A stretch of 32,209 nucleotides of DNA from Alginatibacterium sediminis (GCF_003610775.1 NZ_RAQO01000009.1:343478-375686); one strand, 5' to 3'. Positions 1 through 9,228 are shown, numbered from the stretch's first letter. The notes: generated by a model not told the origin, from the letters alone. Translations and numbers: made by a program.

Positions 1-65
1 GCAGTTGGTAGAGCGCGACCTTGCCAAGGTCGAGGTCATCGGTTCGAACCCGATGTGCCGCTCCA
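1..65 (+). tRNA. tRNA-Gly (anticodon GCC), 5' end cut by window edge
   Basis: The 3' part of a glycine tRNA. The anticodon stem CGACC/GGTCG (16-20 with 28-32) closes a 7-base loop TTGCCAA with anticodon GCC at 23-25. The T arm follows (ATCGG, loop TTCGAAC, CCGAT), then the 3' acceptor strand GTGCCGC, discriminator T and an encoded CCA ending at 65. The 5' acceptor strand and the start of the D arm lie outside the window. It reads GGC/GGU codons. I see no clear intrinsic terminator in the 77 bases between it and the end of queG, which points towards it on the opposite strand. Confidence 0.96.
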
Positions 66-142
66 AATGTTCAATTCTATTGTACTTCTTTCTCAAATAA
101 TTAGTGAAACGCCAAACATAAAACGATTGTGTCTTTAATTGC

Positions 143-1288
143 TTATGCGTCGCGTGGCATTCCCTTTTCGATGATGCGAATTAAGCGCTCAGTTTTACGA
201 TTGTTATTACTTAAATCCGGATCGCGAGCAATTTGTTGCTCAATTGCCCATGCAATGTGCTCAGCGAGCACTGGTTCTGCAAGTGGCAAATGGGCTTCTA
301 AGTTGGCTATCACTTCAAGCGAGTAAGGCGCATTACCTAGGGCCACCGCAATGTTTCGCAACCACTGCTGATGCCCAATTCGTCGAATTGCTGAACCCGC
401 AAAGCGCTCTAAAAATTGTTCTTCACTCCAGCTGAACAAATGAATTAACGAACTATTCTCTATCACATCCCGCCGCTGGAAGTCTTCTTCTTGGCTTAAT
501 TGGGCAAAACGATTCCAAGGGCAGGCTAATTGACAATCGTCGCAACCATAAATCCGGTTTCCCATTTTTGAGCGCAGCTCGACAGGGATGATGCCTGCGT
601 ACTCTATGGTTAAATAGGAAATACAACGCCGCGCGTCTAATTGATAAGGTGCAACAATGGCCTGAGTTGGACAAATGGTGATGCAAGCGACACATTCCCC
701 GCATTGATTCTCAATGGGCTTATCGACAGGTAGGGGCAGGCAAGTAAACAGTTCGCCTAGAAAAAACAATGAACCGGCTTCCTCATTGAGTACTAAGGTG
801 TGCTTACCGGTCCAACCGATACCTGCTTTCTCAGCTATTGGACGCTCTAGAACGGGGGCTGAATCAACAAAAGGTCGTTGCATTAATTTCTCTGAGCAAT
901 AGTCTTCAATCTTCTGCGACAGTTGCTTTAGACGCTGACGCATAAGCTTGTGATAGTCGCGGCCTAAGGCATAACGACTAATATAAGCTTTGTCAGTTTG
1001 AGCCAGGTTTGCAGCAAATTGCGCGTCTTTAGGCAAGTAGTCCATGCGCACGGATATGATTCGCTGAGTTTGTTCGTGTAATTGATCGGGGTGATAACGT
1101 TTTTCAGTATTGCGCTGCATGTAGTCAAGCTCGCCATGATAGTCCTTATCAAGCCAATCTTGGTATGCGGGCTGCTGGTTCTCAAGCTGCGTATCGCAGA
1201 TCCCTACTTTTTGAAAACCTAGCTCTTTGCCCCATTGCTTGATATGTTGAGACAGGTCGTTTAAGTCAATACTAGATAGGTGATTCAT
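143..1288 (-). CDS. queG: Epoxyqueuosine reductase QueG
   Basis: Catalyses the last step of queuosine synthesis in tRNA, reducing epoxyqueuosine to queuosine with cobalamin and two [4Fe-4S] clusters. With the start at 1288 the protein has 381 residues, the usual length. FVDSAP (140-145) carries the conserved aspartate of the active site (D142). Two ferredoxin-like cysteine sets are intact: CGECVACITICP with C196, C199, C202 and C206, and C222 with GCDDCQLACPWNR (C249, C252, C256). HEAT-like C-terminal sequence (SAIRRIGHQQWLRNIAVALG) ends in EKGMPRDA, very like E. coli. The frame stays open upstream to 1534, but those 82 residues are antisense to nnr and unlike QueG. The start overlaps that of divergent nnr, so its promoter must lie inside nnr. 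Its ribosome binding site is weak. Confidence 0.96.
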   Translation of the reverse strand: MNHLSSIDLNDLSQHIKQWGKELGFQKVGICDTQLENQQPAYQDWLDKDYHGELDYMQRNTEKRYHPDQLHEQTQRIISVRMDYLPKDAQFAANLAQTDKAYISRYALGRDYHKLMRQRLKQLSQKIEDYCSEKLMQRPFVDSAPVLERPIAEKAGIGWTGKHTLVLNEEAGSLFFLGELFTCLPLPVDKPIENQCGECVACITICPTQAIVAPYQLDARRCISYLTIEYAGIIPVELRSKMGNRIYGCDDCQLACPWNRFAQLSQEEDFQRRDVIENSSLIHLFSWSEEQFLERFAGSAIRRIGHQQWLRNIAVALGNAPYSLEVIANLEAHLPLAEPVLAEHIAWAIEQQIARDPDLSNNNRKTERLIRIIEKGMPRDA

Positions 1289-2789
1289 GTCGCTTTCAAC
1301 ATCACAATTTTCTAAGAGATTACCACAAAGCTTATGGCGAGCAGAACAATTACGCCAGCAAGAAGAGCAGCTAGCAAGCGCGCTTGGAATCACGACGGCG
1401 CAGTTGATGGAGCGCGCGGGTAGTGCTAGCTTCGAATTTTTACAAGAGCAATGGCCTCGTGCCCAAAACATCCTCGTTTTGGCTGGCAATGGAAATAATG
1501 GCGGAGATGCATTTGTGATCGCCCGATTAGCCAAACAAGCTGGTATGCAGGTGCAAGTTGTGCAAGTGGACTCTAAGCATGAACGACAAGGTCCAGCATT
1601 GTTAGCGGAGCAAGCCTGGTTGGCTGATGGCGGCGAGCTTGAACTAGCTCAGTGGGCTGATTGGAGTGTTGATCTTATCGTTGATGGTTTACTTGGCACT
1701 GGCCTAAGTGGTGAATTGCGCGACGCTGTAAAAGAGCTAATCGAGCGGGTTAATCGCACTGAAGTACCAGTTTTTGCCATTGATGCCCCATCAGGTTTGT
1801 GTTGTTCCACGGGGAGAAGCTTGGGGGCAACAGTAAAGGCAACCGCAACTATTACTTTCATTGCGCTCAAACAAGGACTGCTTACCGGGCAAGCACCAGA
1901 ATTTACCGGGGAATTGGTTTTTGCAGGCTTGGGCGTTGATCAACAATTTGAAACCAATAATAAAGCAACAGTTAAGCGTCTGACAGAGCATGAATTTGCA
2001 GACTATCTTAAGCCCCGCTCAAAATTAAGTCACAAGGGGGAATTTGGTCGAGTTGCTGTTATCGGTGGTGATTTAGGCATGCCTGGGGCTATTCGACTCG
2101 CGGGCGAAGCTTGCCTGCGTTCTGGAGCTGGCTTAGTTAATCTGCTGACCCGTAATGAACATCAACGTTCTTTACTCTCTCATCGTCCGGAATTAATGGT
2201 CGATGGCGTAAAAGCCGATGATCCGCTGTTAGCCAAGCAACTAGAGAGGGCCTCTGTGAACGTTATTGGTCCTGGGCTCGGCCAAGAAGCATGGGGCTCG
2301 CAATTGTTTAAACAGTGTTTAGAAAGTGAAAAGCCCTTACTCGTAGATGCCGATGGTTTAAATCTACTGGTTAATATGCCTCGTTGGCGCAGTGATTGGA
2401 TACTAACGCCGCATCCTGGCGAAGCATCCCGTTTGCTAGGCTGCTCGGTTGCGGATATCGAAGATGATAGAATCACTGCTGCTCGAAATATTCAGAAAAG
2501 ATTCGGTGGTGTTTGTGTATTAAAAGGTGCCGGCACGGTGATTGCTGGAGAGGACAATTTGGTTTATGTCGTGAAAGTTGGCAACCCGGGTATGGCTAGT
2601 GGTGGCATGGGCGACGTATTGTCGGGTATTATAGGAGCTCTTTTAGCGCAGTCGCTACCCTTGTTCCCTGCAGCTTGTTTAGGGGTGTCGATTCATGGGC
2701 GCGCAGCTGATGAAGCAGCTAAAGAGGGTGAGCGGGGCATGTTGGCATCTGATCTGATGCCGCATATTCGAAAATTAGTAAATCCTTAG
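1287..2789 (+). CDS. nnr: Bifunctional NAD(P)HX epimerase / ADP-dependent NAD(P)HX dehydratase
   Basis: Repairs NADHX and NADPHX, hydrated forms of the reduced cofactors: the N-terminal YjeF_N half epimerises them and the C-terminal ribokinase-like half dehydrates them using ADP. The 500 residues match the fused bacterial form. In the N half, LAGNGNNGGDAFVIARL (65-81) is the epimerase signature and DGLLGTGL and IDAPSG follow. In the C half are SHKGEFGRVAVIGG, GPGLGQ, LTPHPGEASRLLG, LKGAGTVI and GGMGDVLSGIIGALL (about 439-453), the nucleotide/substrate site. Start ATG 1287 is preceded by AGGTGAT, complementary to the 16S 3' end. The start codon overlaps that of queG on the other strand. It begins the run nnr-tsaE-amiB-mutL-miaA, as in enteric bacteria. 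Confidence 0.96.
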   Translation: MSLSTSQFSKRLPQSLWRAEQLRQQEEQLASALGITTAQLMERAGSASFEFLQEQWPRAQNILVLAGNGNNGGDAFVIARLAKQAGMQVQVVQVDSKHERQGPALLAEQAWLADGGELELAQWADWSVDLIVDGLLGTGLSGELRDAVKELIERVNRTEVPVFAIDAPSGLCCSTGRSLGATVKATATITFIALKQGLLTGQAPEFTGELVFAGLGVDQQFETNNKATVKRLTEHEFADYLKPRSKLSHKGEFGRVAVIGGDLGMPGAIRLAGEACLRSGAGLVNLLTRNEHQRSLLSHRPELMVDGVKADDPLLAKQLERASVNVIGPGLGQEAWGSQLFKQCLESEKPLLVDADGLNLLVNMPRWRSDWILTPHPGEASRLLGCSVADIEDDRITAARNIQKRFGGVCVLKGAGTVIAGEDNLVYVVKVGNPGMASGGMGDVLSGIIGALLAQSLPLFPAACLGVSIHGRAADEAAKEGERGMLASDLMPHIRKLVNP

Positions 2790-2830
2790 CGTTCTAGTGT
2801 TCGGCAAATAATCAATAACAAGTGGATGGA

Positions 2831-3298
2831 ATGAGAACAGAATATTTTTTGAAAGATGCGGATGAAACCGTCGCTTTCGGTAAGATTATTGCCAGTGTAT
2901 GTCAACGAGCTTGTACGATATACCTACATGGAGATCTAGGCAGCGGTAAAACGACATTAACTCGCGGGATTGTGCAAGGTAAAGGGCATGTTGGTCACGT
3001 AAAGAGTCCTACCTATACCTTGGTGGAACCGTATCAGCTCTCCAATTGGCAAGTAAATCATTTCGACCTCTATCGCTTAGCTGATCCTGAAGAGTTGGAA
3101 TTTATCGGTATAAGGGATTATTTTGGGGAACAACAGCTTAATATCGTAGAGTGGCCTGAACGCGGGCAAGGGATCCTTCCCACCGCCGATCTTGAAATTG
3201 AGCTAATTTATGTGGAAGAACAACGACGCCTAGAAATATGGGCAAATACCGATGTTGGAAAGGAAATTCTAAGCAAGATGAGCAAACTAGATGTTTAA
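2831..3298 (+). CDS. tsaE: tRNA threonylcarbamoyladenosine biosynthesis ATPase TsaE
   Basis: P-loop ATPase that works with TsaB and TsaD to transfer threonylcarbamoyl to A37 of ANN-decoding tRNAs (t6A). The protein has 155 residues from ATG 2831. Walker A GDLGSGKTT is at 34-42; KSPTYTLVEPY, HFDLYRL, LADPEELEFIGIRDYF and VEWPERG are the family signatures in the expected order. An in-frame GTG at 2822 would add three residues, but that GTG looks like part of the ribosome binding site (GTGGA) for ATG 2831, and the shorter product lines up with E. coli TsaE. Its last 8 bases overlap amiB, so the two are translationally linked. Confidence 0.95.
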   Translation: MRTEYFLKDADETVAFGKIIASVCQRACTIYLHGDLGSGKTTLTRGIVQGKGHVGHVKSPTYTLVEPYQLSNWQVNHFDLYRLADPEELEFIGIRDYFGEQQLNIVEWPERGQGILPTADLEIELIYVEEQRRLEIWANTDVGKEILSKMSKLDV

Positions 3299-4628
3299 AC
3301 GTTGTTTCGTAGTTATTTCGGCAGTGTTGTTTAGCCTAAATGTCTGGGCTCAATCTGATATTAGTGGTGTCCGAGTTTGGGCTGGGCCCGAAAATACTCG
3401 CTTGGTATTGGATTTATCCAATAACGTTGAATTTGATAAATTCATGCTTCGCTCACCCGACCGACTTGTGATCGATTTACGCAGTACGACCACTTCAGCA
3501 AAGCTTGAGCAAGTTGTGATGCAAGGTAATTTGGTCACAAAAGTTCGCCACAGCACCCCAAAAGCAAAAGGGGATACGCGTTTGGTGATTGAGCTTTCTA
3601 GGGCAACCACGCCAACCGTGTTTGCTTTATCACCAACGGGGGATTACGGGCATCGTTTGGTGATAGATCTACCTGACACTGCAGGCCAAGCTGAAATTAA
3701 GCAAGAACAACAGCGCGCCACGCAAGTTAAGCATCAGCAAGAGCTCACTGGAACCCGCGATATCGTTATTGCGATCGATGCAGGACATGGCGGCGATGAT
3801 CCTGGCGCCATAGGGCCTAAACGCAGTTATGAAAAAAACATAACGTTAGCCATCTCAAAACGAGTCGTGCGCTTATTGGATGCAGAGCCCGGGCTTAAAG
3901 GGGTGCTAATCCGCAAAGGCGATTACTACGTCGACTTAAACCGTCGTTCACAAATAGCACGAGAAGGTAAGGCTGACTTTTTGGTCTCAATACATGCGGA
4001 CGGTTTTACCTCTTCAAAGCCTAAAGGTGCATCTGTCTGGGTGCTTTCTAATCGACGAGCTGATACCGAAATTGGTCGCTGGCTTGAGCGCCACGAAGAA
4101 CAATCTGAACTATTAGGTGGGGCAGGTGACGTTATAGATACAACCGACAATGATTCAAATTTGAATTATATGTTGTTAGACATGTCGATGGAACATGCTA
4201 AAAACACCGGTTATTCGGTTGCGAAATCGGTGCTGGGTGAAATCTCCAAAGTTACAAGCTTGCACAAAAGCCAGCCAGCATACGCCAGTCTGGCGGTATT
4301 GAAATCACCAGATATTCCTTCAATTTTGGTGGAAGCTGGATTTATTACTAATCACAAAGAAGAAAAGTTACTGGGTTCGGGTAATCATCAGGAACGAATA
4401 GCCAAAGCTGTTGTTGCTGGTATCAAAGAACACTATTCGCGTAATCCACCCGATGGAACCCTATATGCTCAGCGCTTCGGTGGCCGTAAGCACAAAGTGA
4501 AAAGTGGTGAGTCCCTGTCTCGTATTGCGACAAACTACGGGGTAAGCGTAGCAAACATCAAAAAAGTCAATCAACTGAAAACAGATACCATTCGAGTTGG
4601 GCAAGATTTGACGATCCCGAGTAGCTAA
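3291..4628 (+). CDS. amiB: N-acetylmuramoyl-L-alanine amidase (AmiB type)
   Basis: Periplasmic zinc amidase that cuts the peptide stem from MurNAc during septum splitting. The 445-residue protein starts with a signal peptide (hydrophobic 6-20, likely cleavage after VWA at about 20). An AMIN domain (about 25-127) for septal targeting follows, then an Amidase_3 domain (about 157-382). Zinc ligands are in the expected places: H166 in DAGHGGDDPGAIG, E181, H235 in SIHADG; catalytic E348 is in LVEAGFITN. A helix-rich region between (about 262-312) is where the autoinhibitory segment relieved by EnvC/NlpD-type activators lies in this family (inference). One C-terminal LysM repeat (400-443, HKVKSGESLSRIA) binds peptidoglycan; AmiB and AmiC-type enzymes differ in this, and LysM plus the mutL neighbour favours AmiB. 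It overlaps tsaE by 8 bases and mutL by one base. Confidence 0.94.
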   Translation: MFKRCFVVISAVLFSLNVWAQSDISGVRVWAGPENTRLVLDLSNNVEFDKFMLRSPDRLVIDLRSTTTSAKLEQVVMQGNLVTKVRHSTPKAKGDTRLVIELSRATTPTVFALSPTGDYGHRLVIDLPDTAGQAEIKQEQQRATQVKHQQELTGTRDIVIAIDAGHGGDDPGAIGPKRSYEKNITLAISKRVVRLLDAEPGLKGVLIRKGDYYVDLNRRSQIAREGKADFLVSIHADGFTSSKPKGASVWVLSNRRADTEIGRWLERHEEQSELLGGAGDVIDTTDNDSNLNYMLLDMSMEHAKNTGYSVAKSVLGEISKVTSLHKSQPAYASLAVLKSPDIPSILVEAGFITNHKEEKLLGSGNHQERIAKAVVAGIKEHYSRNPPDGTLYAQRFGGRKHKVKSGESLSRIATNYGVSVANIKKVNQLKTDTIRVGQDLTIPSS

Positions 4629-6517
4629 TGTTAATTCAAACTCTGAGTCCTCAGCTCGCCAACCAAATTGCCGCAGGTGAAGTGGTAGAGCGACCATCGT
4701 CGGTGGTAAAAGAACTAGTTGAGAATAGTCTGGATGCTGGTGCGACTAAAATAGAGTTGGAGCTGGACAAAGGCGGTTGTAAACGCATATTGGTGCGAGA
4801 CAATGGTCGAGGAGTTAGTAAGGACCAACTTAGTTTGGCCTTGAGTCGTCATGCGACCAGTAAATTGCAGGACTTTGACCAGTTATGCCAAATTGCCACA
4901 TTGGGCTTTCGCGGCGAAGCACTAGCGAGTATTAGCTCGGTTGCGCGTCTAAGTTTCAGCTCTCGACCTCTTGAACAAGAACAAGCGTGGCAAGCTCGCG
5001 CCCGCGGCAGAGACATGGCGGTTGAAATTAGCCCGTGTGCGCATCCCTTTGGCAGTTCCGTTGAAGTGATGGATCTATTCTATAATACACCGGCTAGGCG
5101 AAAATTCTTACGCGCCGAAAAAACCGAGTTCTCACACATCGATGAGTTGATGAAACGCATCGTTTTGAGTCGCTTTGATGTTGCAATTAGTATTAAGCAC
5201 AATGGTAAAGTCCATCGTCAATATGCAATTGCAAATACGCCGGAGCAGCGCCACCAAAGAGTTGCCAAAGTATTTGGACAAGAATTTCTTACCCAAAGTG
5301 TATATATAGAAAATAAGCATGACCAACTTCGGTTACATGGCTGGTTAGGACATCCATCGCTATTAAAAAATAATAGTGACCAGCAGTATTTCTATGTCAA
5401 TGGCAGAGTCGTTCGCGATCGCTTAATTCAGCACGCATTGCGCCAGAGCTATCAACCTTATATCAATTACGAGGGGCATCCTTGTTTTGCCTTGTTTCTG
5501 GATCTACCTTTTGACCAAGTGGATGTCAACGTTCATCCGGCCAAACATGAGGTGAGGTTTCATCAAAATCGTCTCGTACATGACTACATTGAACGGGTAT
5601 TAGCCTCAGCCTTAGAGCAGAGTGTGCCCAAAACAGCGCAATATTCATCGCAAGATCAAATTGAATCTAAACAGGCAAATGATAGCCAAGGCGAGTACTT
5701 AAAAGCACCCAATGTTGAAACAAAGCTCGCCGATCCTAAGCCTTACCACCACTATGAACCACAGCCAACGGATAGCTCATCGTCGAACGTTGATGCCAAA
5801 AGCTCAAAGAACAATACGCCTAGCTTTGTGAAAGGGCCTGAAAAACCGGATCCTAAACGTCAGGCCGCTTATACCGATTGGCTCAAGCAAGCTGATCAAT
5901 TTCAAAAAGACGCCGCTAGTAATCTCGGCGAAAGCGTAGATGCAGAGCCGCTGTCTAGTTCTCAAATTTGGGATAGCCTAACTGTTGTTAGTGAGACTCG
6001 GTTTATTCTAAGCCTGCGGCATCAATCGTTACCAAAGCTAGTGGATTGGTCAAAACTGTGGGCGCTAAGCTGCGTACAAAGTTTGTCGAAAAGAGAGCCT
6101 GAGCGACAAGCCTTACTGCTACCGTTGCGGATCTCACTAGAATCCGCTGCGCTAAACAGCGCTCAGCAATTCCAACAAGTACTTAACGATCTTGGTTTAT
6201 GTTATCAAGTTCAGTCAAAGTCCTATTTAGCGATTACGCATGTACCTAAAGTACTTCGACAACTCGATATGGCACAAGTTACGGGTCATTGTTTGGACTA
6301 TTTGAGTCAGCAACACGGTTCCATATCCAAAGTTCAAATTGTAGCGCAGCTTGTAGATATGCAGTTTGCTCCGCGAATAGTCAGCCCATCACAGTTACAG
6401 CTCTGGCTCAGTCAGAACGAACAATCGCTTGAGAGACACTTACCAAGTTGCTCTATAGATATCGATTTATCGGCAACTCACTTAGCCTTAGATGACCGCT
6501 TGAGGCAAGCTTTATGA
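4628..6517 (+). CDS. mutL: DNA mismatch repair protein MutL
   Basis: The ATPase that links mismatch recognition by MutS to strand incision and excision. The 629 residues hold an N-terminal GHKL ATPase: [20 protein letters not shown] (motif with the catalytic E), [18 protein letters not shown] and [10 protein letters not shown] transducer domain with [13 protein letters not shown] follows, then a long polar linker (about residues 335-440, rich in S, Q, K and P) and a C-terminal dimerisation domain. The C domain has no DQHA(x)2E endonuclease motif, as in E. coli MutL; family knowledge then predicts that incision is by MutH. ATG 4628 shares its A with the amiB stop (TAATG), and its end overlaps miaA (ATGA). 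Confidence 0.96.
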   Translation: MLIQTLSPQLANQIAAGEVVERPSSVVKELVENSLDAGATKIELELDKGGCKRILVRDNGRGVSKDQLSLALSRHATSKLQDFDQLCQIATLGFRGEALASISSVARLSFSSRPLEQEQAWQARARGRDMAVEISPCAHPFGSSVEVMDLFYNTPARRKFLRAEKTEFSHIDELMKRIVLSRFDVAISIKHNGKVHRQYAIANTPEQRHQRVAKVFGQEFLTQSVYIENKHDQLRLHGWLGHPSLLKNNSDQQYFYVNGRVVRDRLIQHALRQSYQPYINYEGHPCFALFLDLPFDQVDVNVHPAKHEVRFHQNRLVHDYIERVLASALEQSVPKTAQYSSQDQIESKQANDSQGEYLKAPNVETKLADPKPYHHYEPQPTDSSSSNVDAKSSKNNTPSFVKGPEKPDPKRQAAYTDWLKQADQFQKDAASNLGESVDAEPLSSSQIWDSLTVVSETRFILSLRHQSLPKLVDWSKLWALSCVQSLSKREPERQALLLPLRISLESAALNSAQQFQQVLNDLGLCYQVQSKSYLAITHVPKVLRQLDMAQVTGHCLDYLSQQHGSISKVQIVAQLVDMQFAPRIVSPSQLQLWLSQNEQSLERHLPSCSIDIDLSATHLALDDRLRQAL

Positions 6518-7428
6518 ATAAACAAGTTCTGTGCTTGATGGGGCCGACCGGCTCCGGAAAAACTGAGCTTGCAATGCAGTTGTATGCGCAGCGTGGCTTT
6601 GAACTGATTAGCGTCGATTCAGCCCTAATTTATCGAGAAATGGATATTGGCACTGCCAAGCCAAATACTGCAGAGCTAAAAAAAGCGCCTCACGCCTTAA
6701 TCGATATTCGCGACCCATCTCAAAGCTATTCTGCAGCAGATTTTAGGCAGGATGCGATAGCGCTAATTGATAGGGCGCATGGCCGTGGCAATACACCACT
6801 GCTAGTCGGTGGGAGCATGCTCTATTTTAAGGCCTTGGTTGATGGGATATCACCACTTCCCAGTAGTGATGCGAGTATTCGTGCTGAAATTGAAGCGCAA
6901 GGGGCCTTGCTCGGTTGGCAGGAGCTTCATCGACAACTAGCGGAGTTTGATCCCATAGCGGCTGCACGTATTCATCCCAATGATCCGCAGCGTTTGGCGC
7001 GAGCAATCGAGGTTTGGCGTATCAGCGGTAAAACCTTGAGTTACTACCAATCTTTGAAAGCCGACGATCTCGGCTACAACTTTAGTCAATTTGCGCTGCT
7101 TGATAATGATCGAGAAACTCTCAATCAACGCATTGAAATTCGTTTTGATGACATGTTGTCTCAGGGCTTCGAGCAGGAAGTGAAAGCCTTAATGGCTCGC
7201 GCTGATTTAGATTTGTCTTTACCTTCCATGCGCTGTGTTGGGTATCGCCAGATGTGGCTGTATCTTAGTGGAGAATTGAGCTTCGACGAAATGCGTTTTA
7301 GAGCCATTGTTGCAACCCGGCAATTAGCCAAAAAACAACGAACGTGGTTGCGTTCTTGGCCAAATGCTCAGCGCTTAATTCCGAAGCAATCTCAAAATAT
7401 AAAACTCGTTTTAGACGCTTTAAACTAA
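6514..7428 (+). CDS. miaA: tRNA dimethylallyltransferase MiaA
   Basis: Transfers dimethylallyl from DMAPP to N6 of A37 in tRNAs reading codons that begin with U (i6A, the precursor of ms2i6A). The 304 residues have the P-loop GPTGSGKT (10-17), [16 protein letters not shown] that positions the substrate base, [26 protein letters not shown] and the C-terminal [11 protein letters not shown] and [14 protein letters not shown] signatures. ATG overlaps the mutL stop by 4 bases. In E. coli the gene precedes hfq and shares transcripts with it; the 193-base gap here holds a separate promoter-like element for hfq. Confidence 0.97.
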   Translation: MNKQVLCLMGPTGSGKTELAMQLYAQRGFELISVDSALIYREMDIGTAKPNTAELKKAPHALIDIRDPSQSYSAADFRQDAIALIDRAHGRGNTPLLVGGSMLYFKALVDGISPLPSSDASIRAEIEAQGALLGWQELHRQLAEFDPIAAARIHPNDPQRLARAIEVWRISGKTLSYYQSLKADDLGYNFSQFALLDNDRETLNQRIEIRFDDMLSQGFEQEVKALMARADLDLSLPSMRCVGYRQMWLYLSGELSFDEMRFRAIVATRQLAKKQRTWLRSWPNAQRLIPKQSQNIKLVLDALN

Positions 7429-7488
7429 GAATTCGTTAATTTCCTCAATAGTAAAACTTGAAAACTGCTCTATATGGCCTCAAGTTAC

Positions 7489-7499
7489 TGGTATATAAT
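7489..7499 (+). promoter_or_regulatory. Probable promoter -10 region for hfq
   Basis: Within the miaA-hfq gap, TATAAT (7494-7499) is a perfect sigma-70 -10 hexamer. It overlaps TATATA (7492-7497), which is preceded by TGG (7489-7491) as in an extended -10. No good -35 lies 16-18 bases upstream (7471-7476 reads TATATG). Transcription from here would give a leader of about 115 bases before hfq. Confidence 0.5.
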
Positions 7500-7560
7500 T
7501 ATTCTTGGCCTGTCTTGAACCTTTTGAATCGGGTTCGATAGTCAAAAGTTGCGCGATTTT

Positions 7561-7589
7561 CCCATGTCAGTGGTTAAAGCTGATATGGG
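7561..7589 (+). promoter_or_regulatory. Hairpin in the hfq 5' leader
   Basis: CCCATGTCAG (7561-7570) can pair with CTGATATGGG (7580-7589) over 10 base pairs with one G-U, closing a 9-base loop TGGTTAAAG. No U-run follows, so it is not an intrinsic terminator. It ends 21 bases before the ribosome binding site AGGA (7611-7614) and 32 bases before the hfq ATG. E. coli Hfq represses its own mRNA by binding the leader, so a role in autoregulation is possible; that is inference. Confidence 0.5.
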
Positions 7590-7621
7590 CTCATATAACA
7601 ATACATAATAAGGAAAATCCC

Positions 7622-7870
7622 ATGGCTAAGGGACAATCACTACAAGACCCATTTTTGAATGCGCTGCGCCGAGAGCGTATTCCAGTTTCCATCTATTTGG
7701 TGAACGGCATTAAATTACAAGGACAAGTTGAGTCATTTGACCAATTTGTAATTCTACTTAAAAACACGGTTAGTCAAATGGTTTACAAACATGCCATTTC
7801 TACTGTTGTACCCGCGCGAGCAGTCACTCATCATCAACCCAATGCAAATGACGGTGACGATGACGAGTAA
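7622..7870 (+). CDS. hfq: RNA-binding protein Hfq
   Basis: Sm-like hexameric RNA chaperone that pairs small RNAs with mRNAs. The 82-residue protein contains the whole Sm fold: [20 protein letters not shown] (Sm1 start with the sRNA-contacting Q), [20 protein letters not shown], then [19 protein letters not shown] with the YKHAIST Sm2 signature. The C-terminal tail is short and ends in an acidic tip (DGDDDE), as in E. coli, where the tip helps release RNA. The frame stays open upstream to 7505, but ATG 7622 has AGGA at 7611-7614 and matches the conserved [10 protein letters not shown] start. hflX follows 35 bases on. Confidence 0.98.
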   Translation: MAKGQSLQDPFLNALRRERIPVSIYLVNGIKLQGQVESFDQFVILLKNTVSQMVYKHAISTVVPARAVTHHQPNANDGDDDE

Positions 7871-7905
7871 TTCGAAAGTGGTTCGAAATCGAGAGGTGTT
7901 AGCAC

Positions 7906-9201
7906 TTGTTTGATCGCTATGAAGCAGGTGAACGTGCAGTTTTAGTGCATGTTAACTTTACCAGTGAAGACGAGCGCGAAGATCTTGAAGAGTTGAAAAT
8001 GCTCGTCGAGTCTGCGGGAGTGAAAGCCGTTGCTACTGTAAGTGGTAGTCGTAAGTCACCTCACCCTAAATTTTTCGTAGGCTCAGGTAAAACCGAAGAA
8101 ATTGAGCAAATGGTTAAAAGCCAAAAGGCCGATGTGGTTATTTTTAACCACGCCTTATCGCCAGCTCAGGAACGCAACCTAGAAGCCGTTTGCGAATGTC
8201 GGGTTTTAGACAGAACCACACTTATTTTAGATATCTTTGCGCAACGAGCCCGCACCCATGAGGGTAAACTTCAGGTTGAATTGGCGCAGCTAAAGCATAT
8301 GTCAACTCGTCTAATACGCGGCTGGACTCACCTTGAACGGCAAAAAGGCGGTATTGGTCTACGTGGACCAGGTGAAACGCAATTGGAAACTGATCGACGC
8401 TTACTGCGGGCGCGTATCAAAACCATTATGGCGCGTCTTAGTAAGGTGTCTAAGCAACGAGAACAAGGCCGAAGGGCTAGAAAGCGTGCAGAAATACCAA
8501 CGGTATCTTTGGTAGGGTATACCAATGCGGGTAAATCGACTTTGTTTAACCGTATTACTGACGCCAAGGTCTATGCGGCAGATCAGCTATTTGCTACTCT
8601 TGACCCAACCTTGCGCAAAATTTCTCTAGAAGAAGTCGGTCCTGCGATTCTTGCCGATACCGTAGGTTTTATTCGGCACCTACCGCATGACTTAGTTGCT
8701 GCGTTTAAAGCAACTTTGCAAGAGACACAAGAAGCAGACTTATTACTGCATGTGATTGATTGTTCAGATGAACGCATGCACGAGAATGTTGAGCAAGTTG
8801 ACATCGTTCTTGACGAAATTGATTCCGGTGAGCTCCCGAAGTTGCTGGTATATAATAAAATTGATAACTGTCCAGAGAAAAACGCCCGTATCGAACGTGA
8901 TCAACAAGGGTTTCCGGTCAGTGTTTGGCTTTCGGCACAGCAAGGCGAAGGCACAGAATTACTAATACAGGCGATATCAGAGTTATTGGCCGGGCAAATG
9001 CTCGAACAAACACTTATGATACCACCTACAGAAGGACGTTTACGTAGTCAGCTATACCAGCTTGAGTGCGTGACAACTGAGGATCTCGATGAGCAAGGGA
9101 ATTGGCAGGTTTCAATTCGCATCCCTCAAATTGAATGGTCTCGTTTAGTTAAGCACAACCACGAGGCGATTGAATCATGTATGCTTGTTCATCAAGATTA
9201 A
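7906..9201 (+). CDS. hflX: Ribosome-splitting GTPase HflX
   Basis: GTPase that binds the 50S E-site region and splits stalled or hibernating ribosomes under stress. The 431 residues include the N-terminal HflX domain (FDRYEAGERAVLVHV..., GSRKSPHPKFFVGSGK), a glycine-rich QKGGIGLRGPGETQLETDRR segment and a GTPase domain: G1 GYTNAGKS (204-211), G3 DTVGF (251-255), G4 NKID (317-320). The start is TTG at 7906; GAGAGG (7891-7896) lies 9 bases upstream and the product matches E. coli HflX from its first residue. No ATG fits. It lies between hfq and hflK, as in the E. coli operon. Confidence 0.96.
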   Translation: MFDRYEAGERAVLVHVNFTSEDEREDLEELKMLVESAGVKAVATVSGSRKSPHPKFFVGSGKTEEIEQMVKSQKADVVIFNHALSPAQERNLEAVCECRVLDRTTLILDIFAQRARTHEGKLQVELAQLKHMSTRLIRGWTHLERQKGGIGLRGPGETQLETDRRLLRARIKTIMARLSKVSKQREQGRRARKRAEIPTVSLVGYTNAGKSTLFNRITDAKVYAADQLFATLDPTLRKISLEEVGPAILADTVGFIRHLPHDLVAAFKATLQETQEADLLLHVIDCSDERMHENVEQVDIVLDEIDSGELPKLLVYNKIDNCPEKNARIERDQQGFPVSVWLSAQQGEGTELLIQAISELLAGQMLEQTLMIPPTEGRLRSQLYQLECVTTEDLDEQGNWQVSIRIPQIEWSRLVKHNHEAIESCMLVHQD

Positions 9202-9228
9202 ACCATCAAAGCACCTGTGGAGACACAA

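Noticed and set aside
1-142. tRNA-Gly as an integration site for a mobile element
   Set aside because: No integrase, direct repeat of the tRNA 3' end or foreign-looking gene follows; queG and conserved core genes come directly after.
1289-1534. N-terminal extension of queG of 82 residues
   Set aside because: The stretch is antisense to nnr, rich in Cys and Ser, and unlike any QueG N-terminus; homology starts exactly at the ATG at 1288.
7505-7621. Longer Hfq starting at 7505
   Set aside because: The extra residues are not Hfq-like, and the leader hairpin and AGGA ribosome binding site sit in front of ATG 7622, which gives the conserved [10 protein letters not shown] start.
8333-8515. Short frames inside hflX, rapA, lptD and other genes, on either strand
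   Set aside because: They lie wholly within well-supported genes in other frames, have no ribosome binding site or recognisable domain, and have shadow-like composition.
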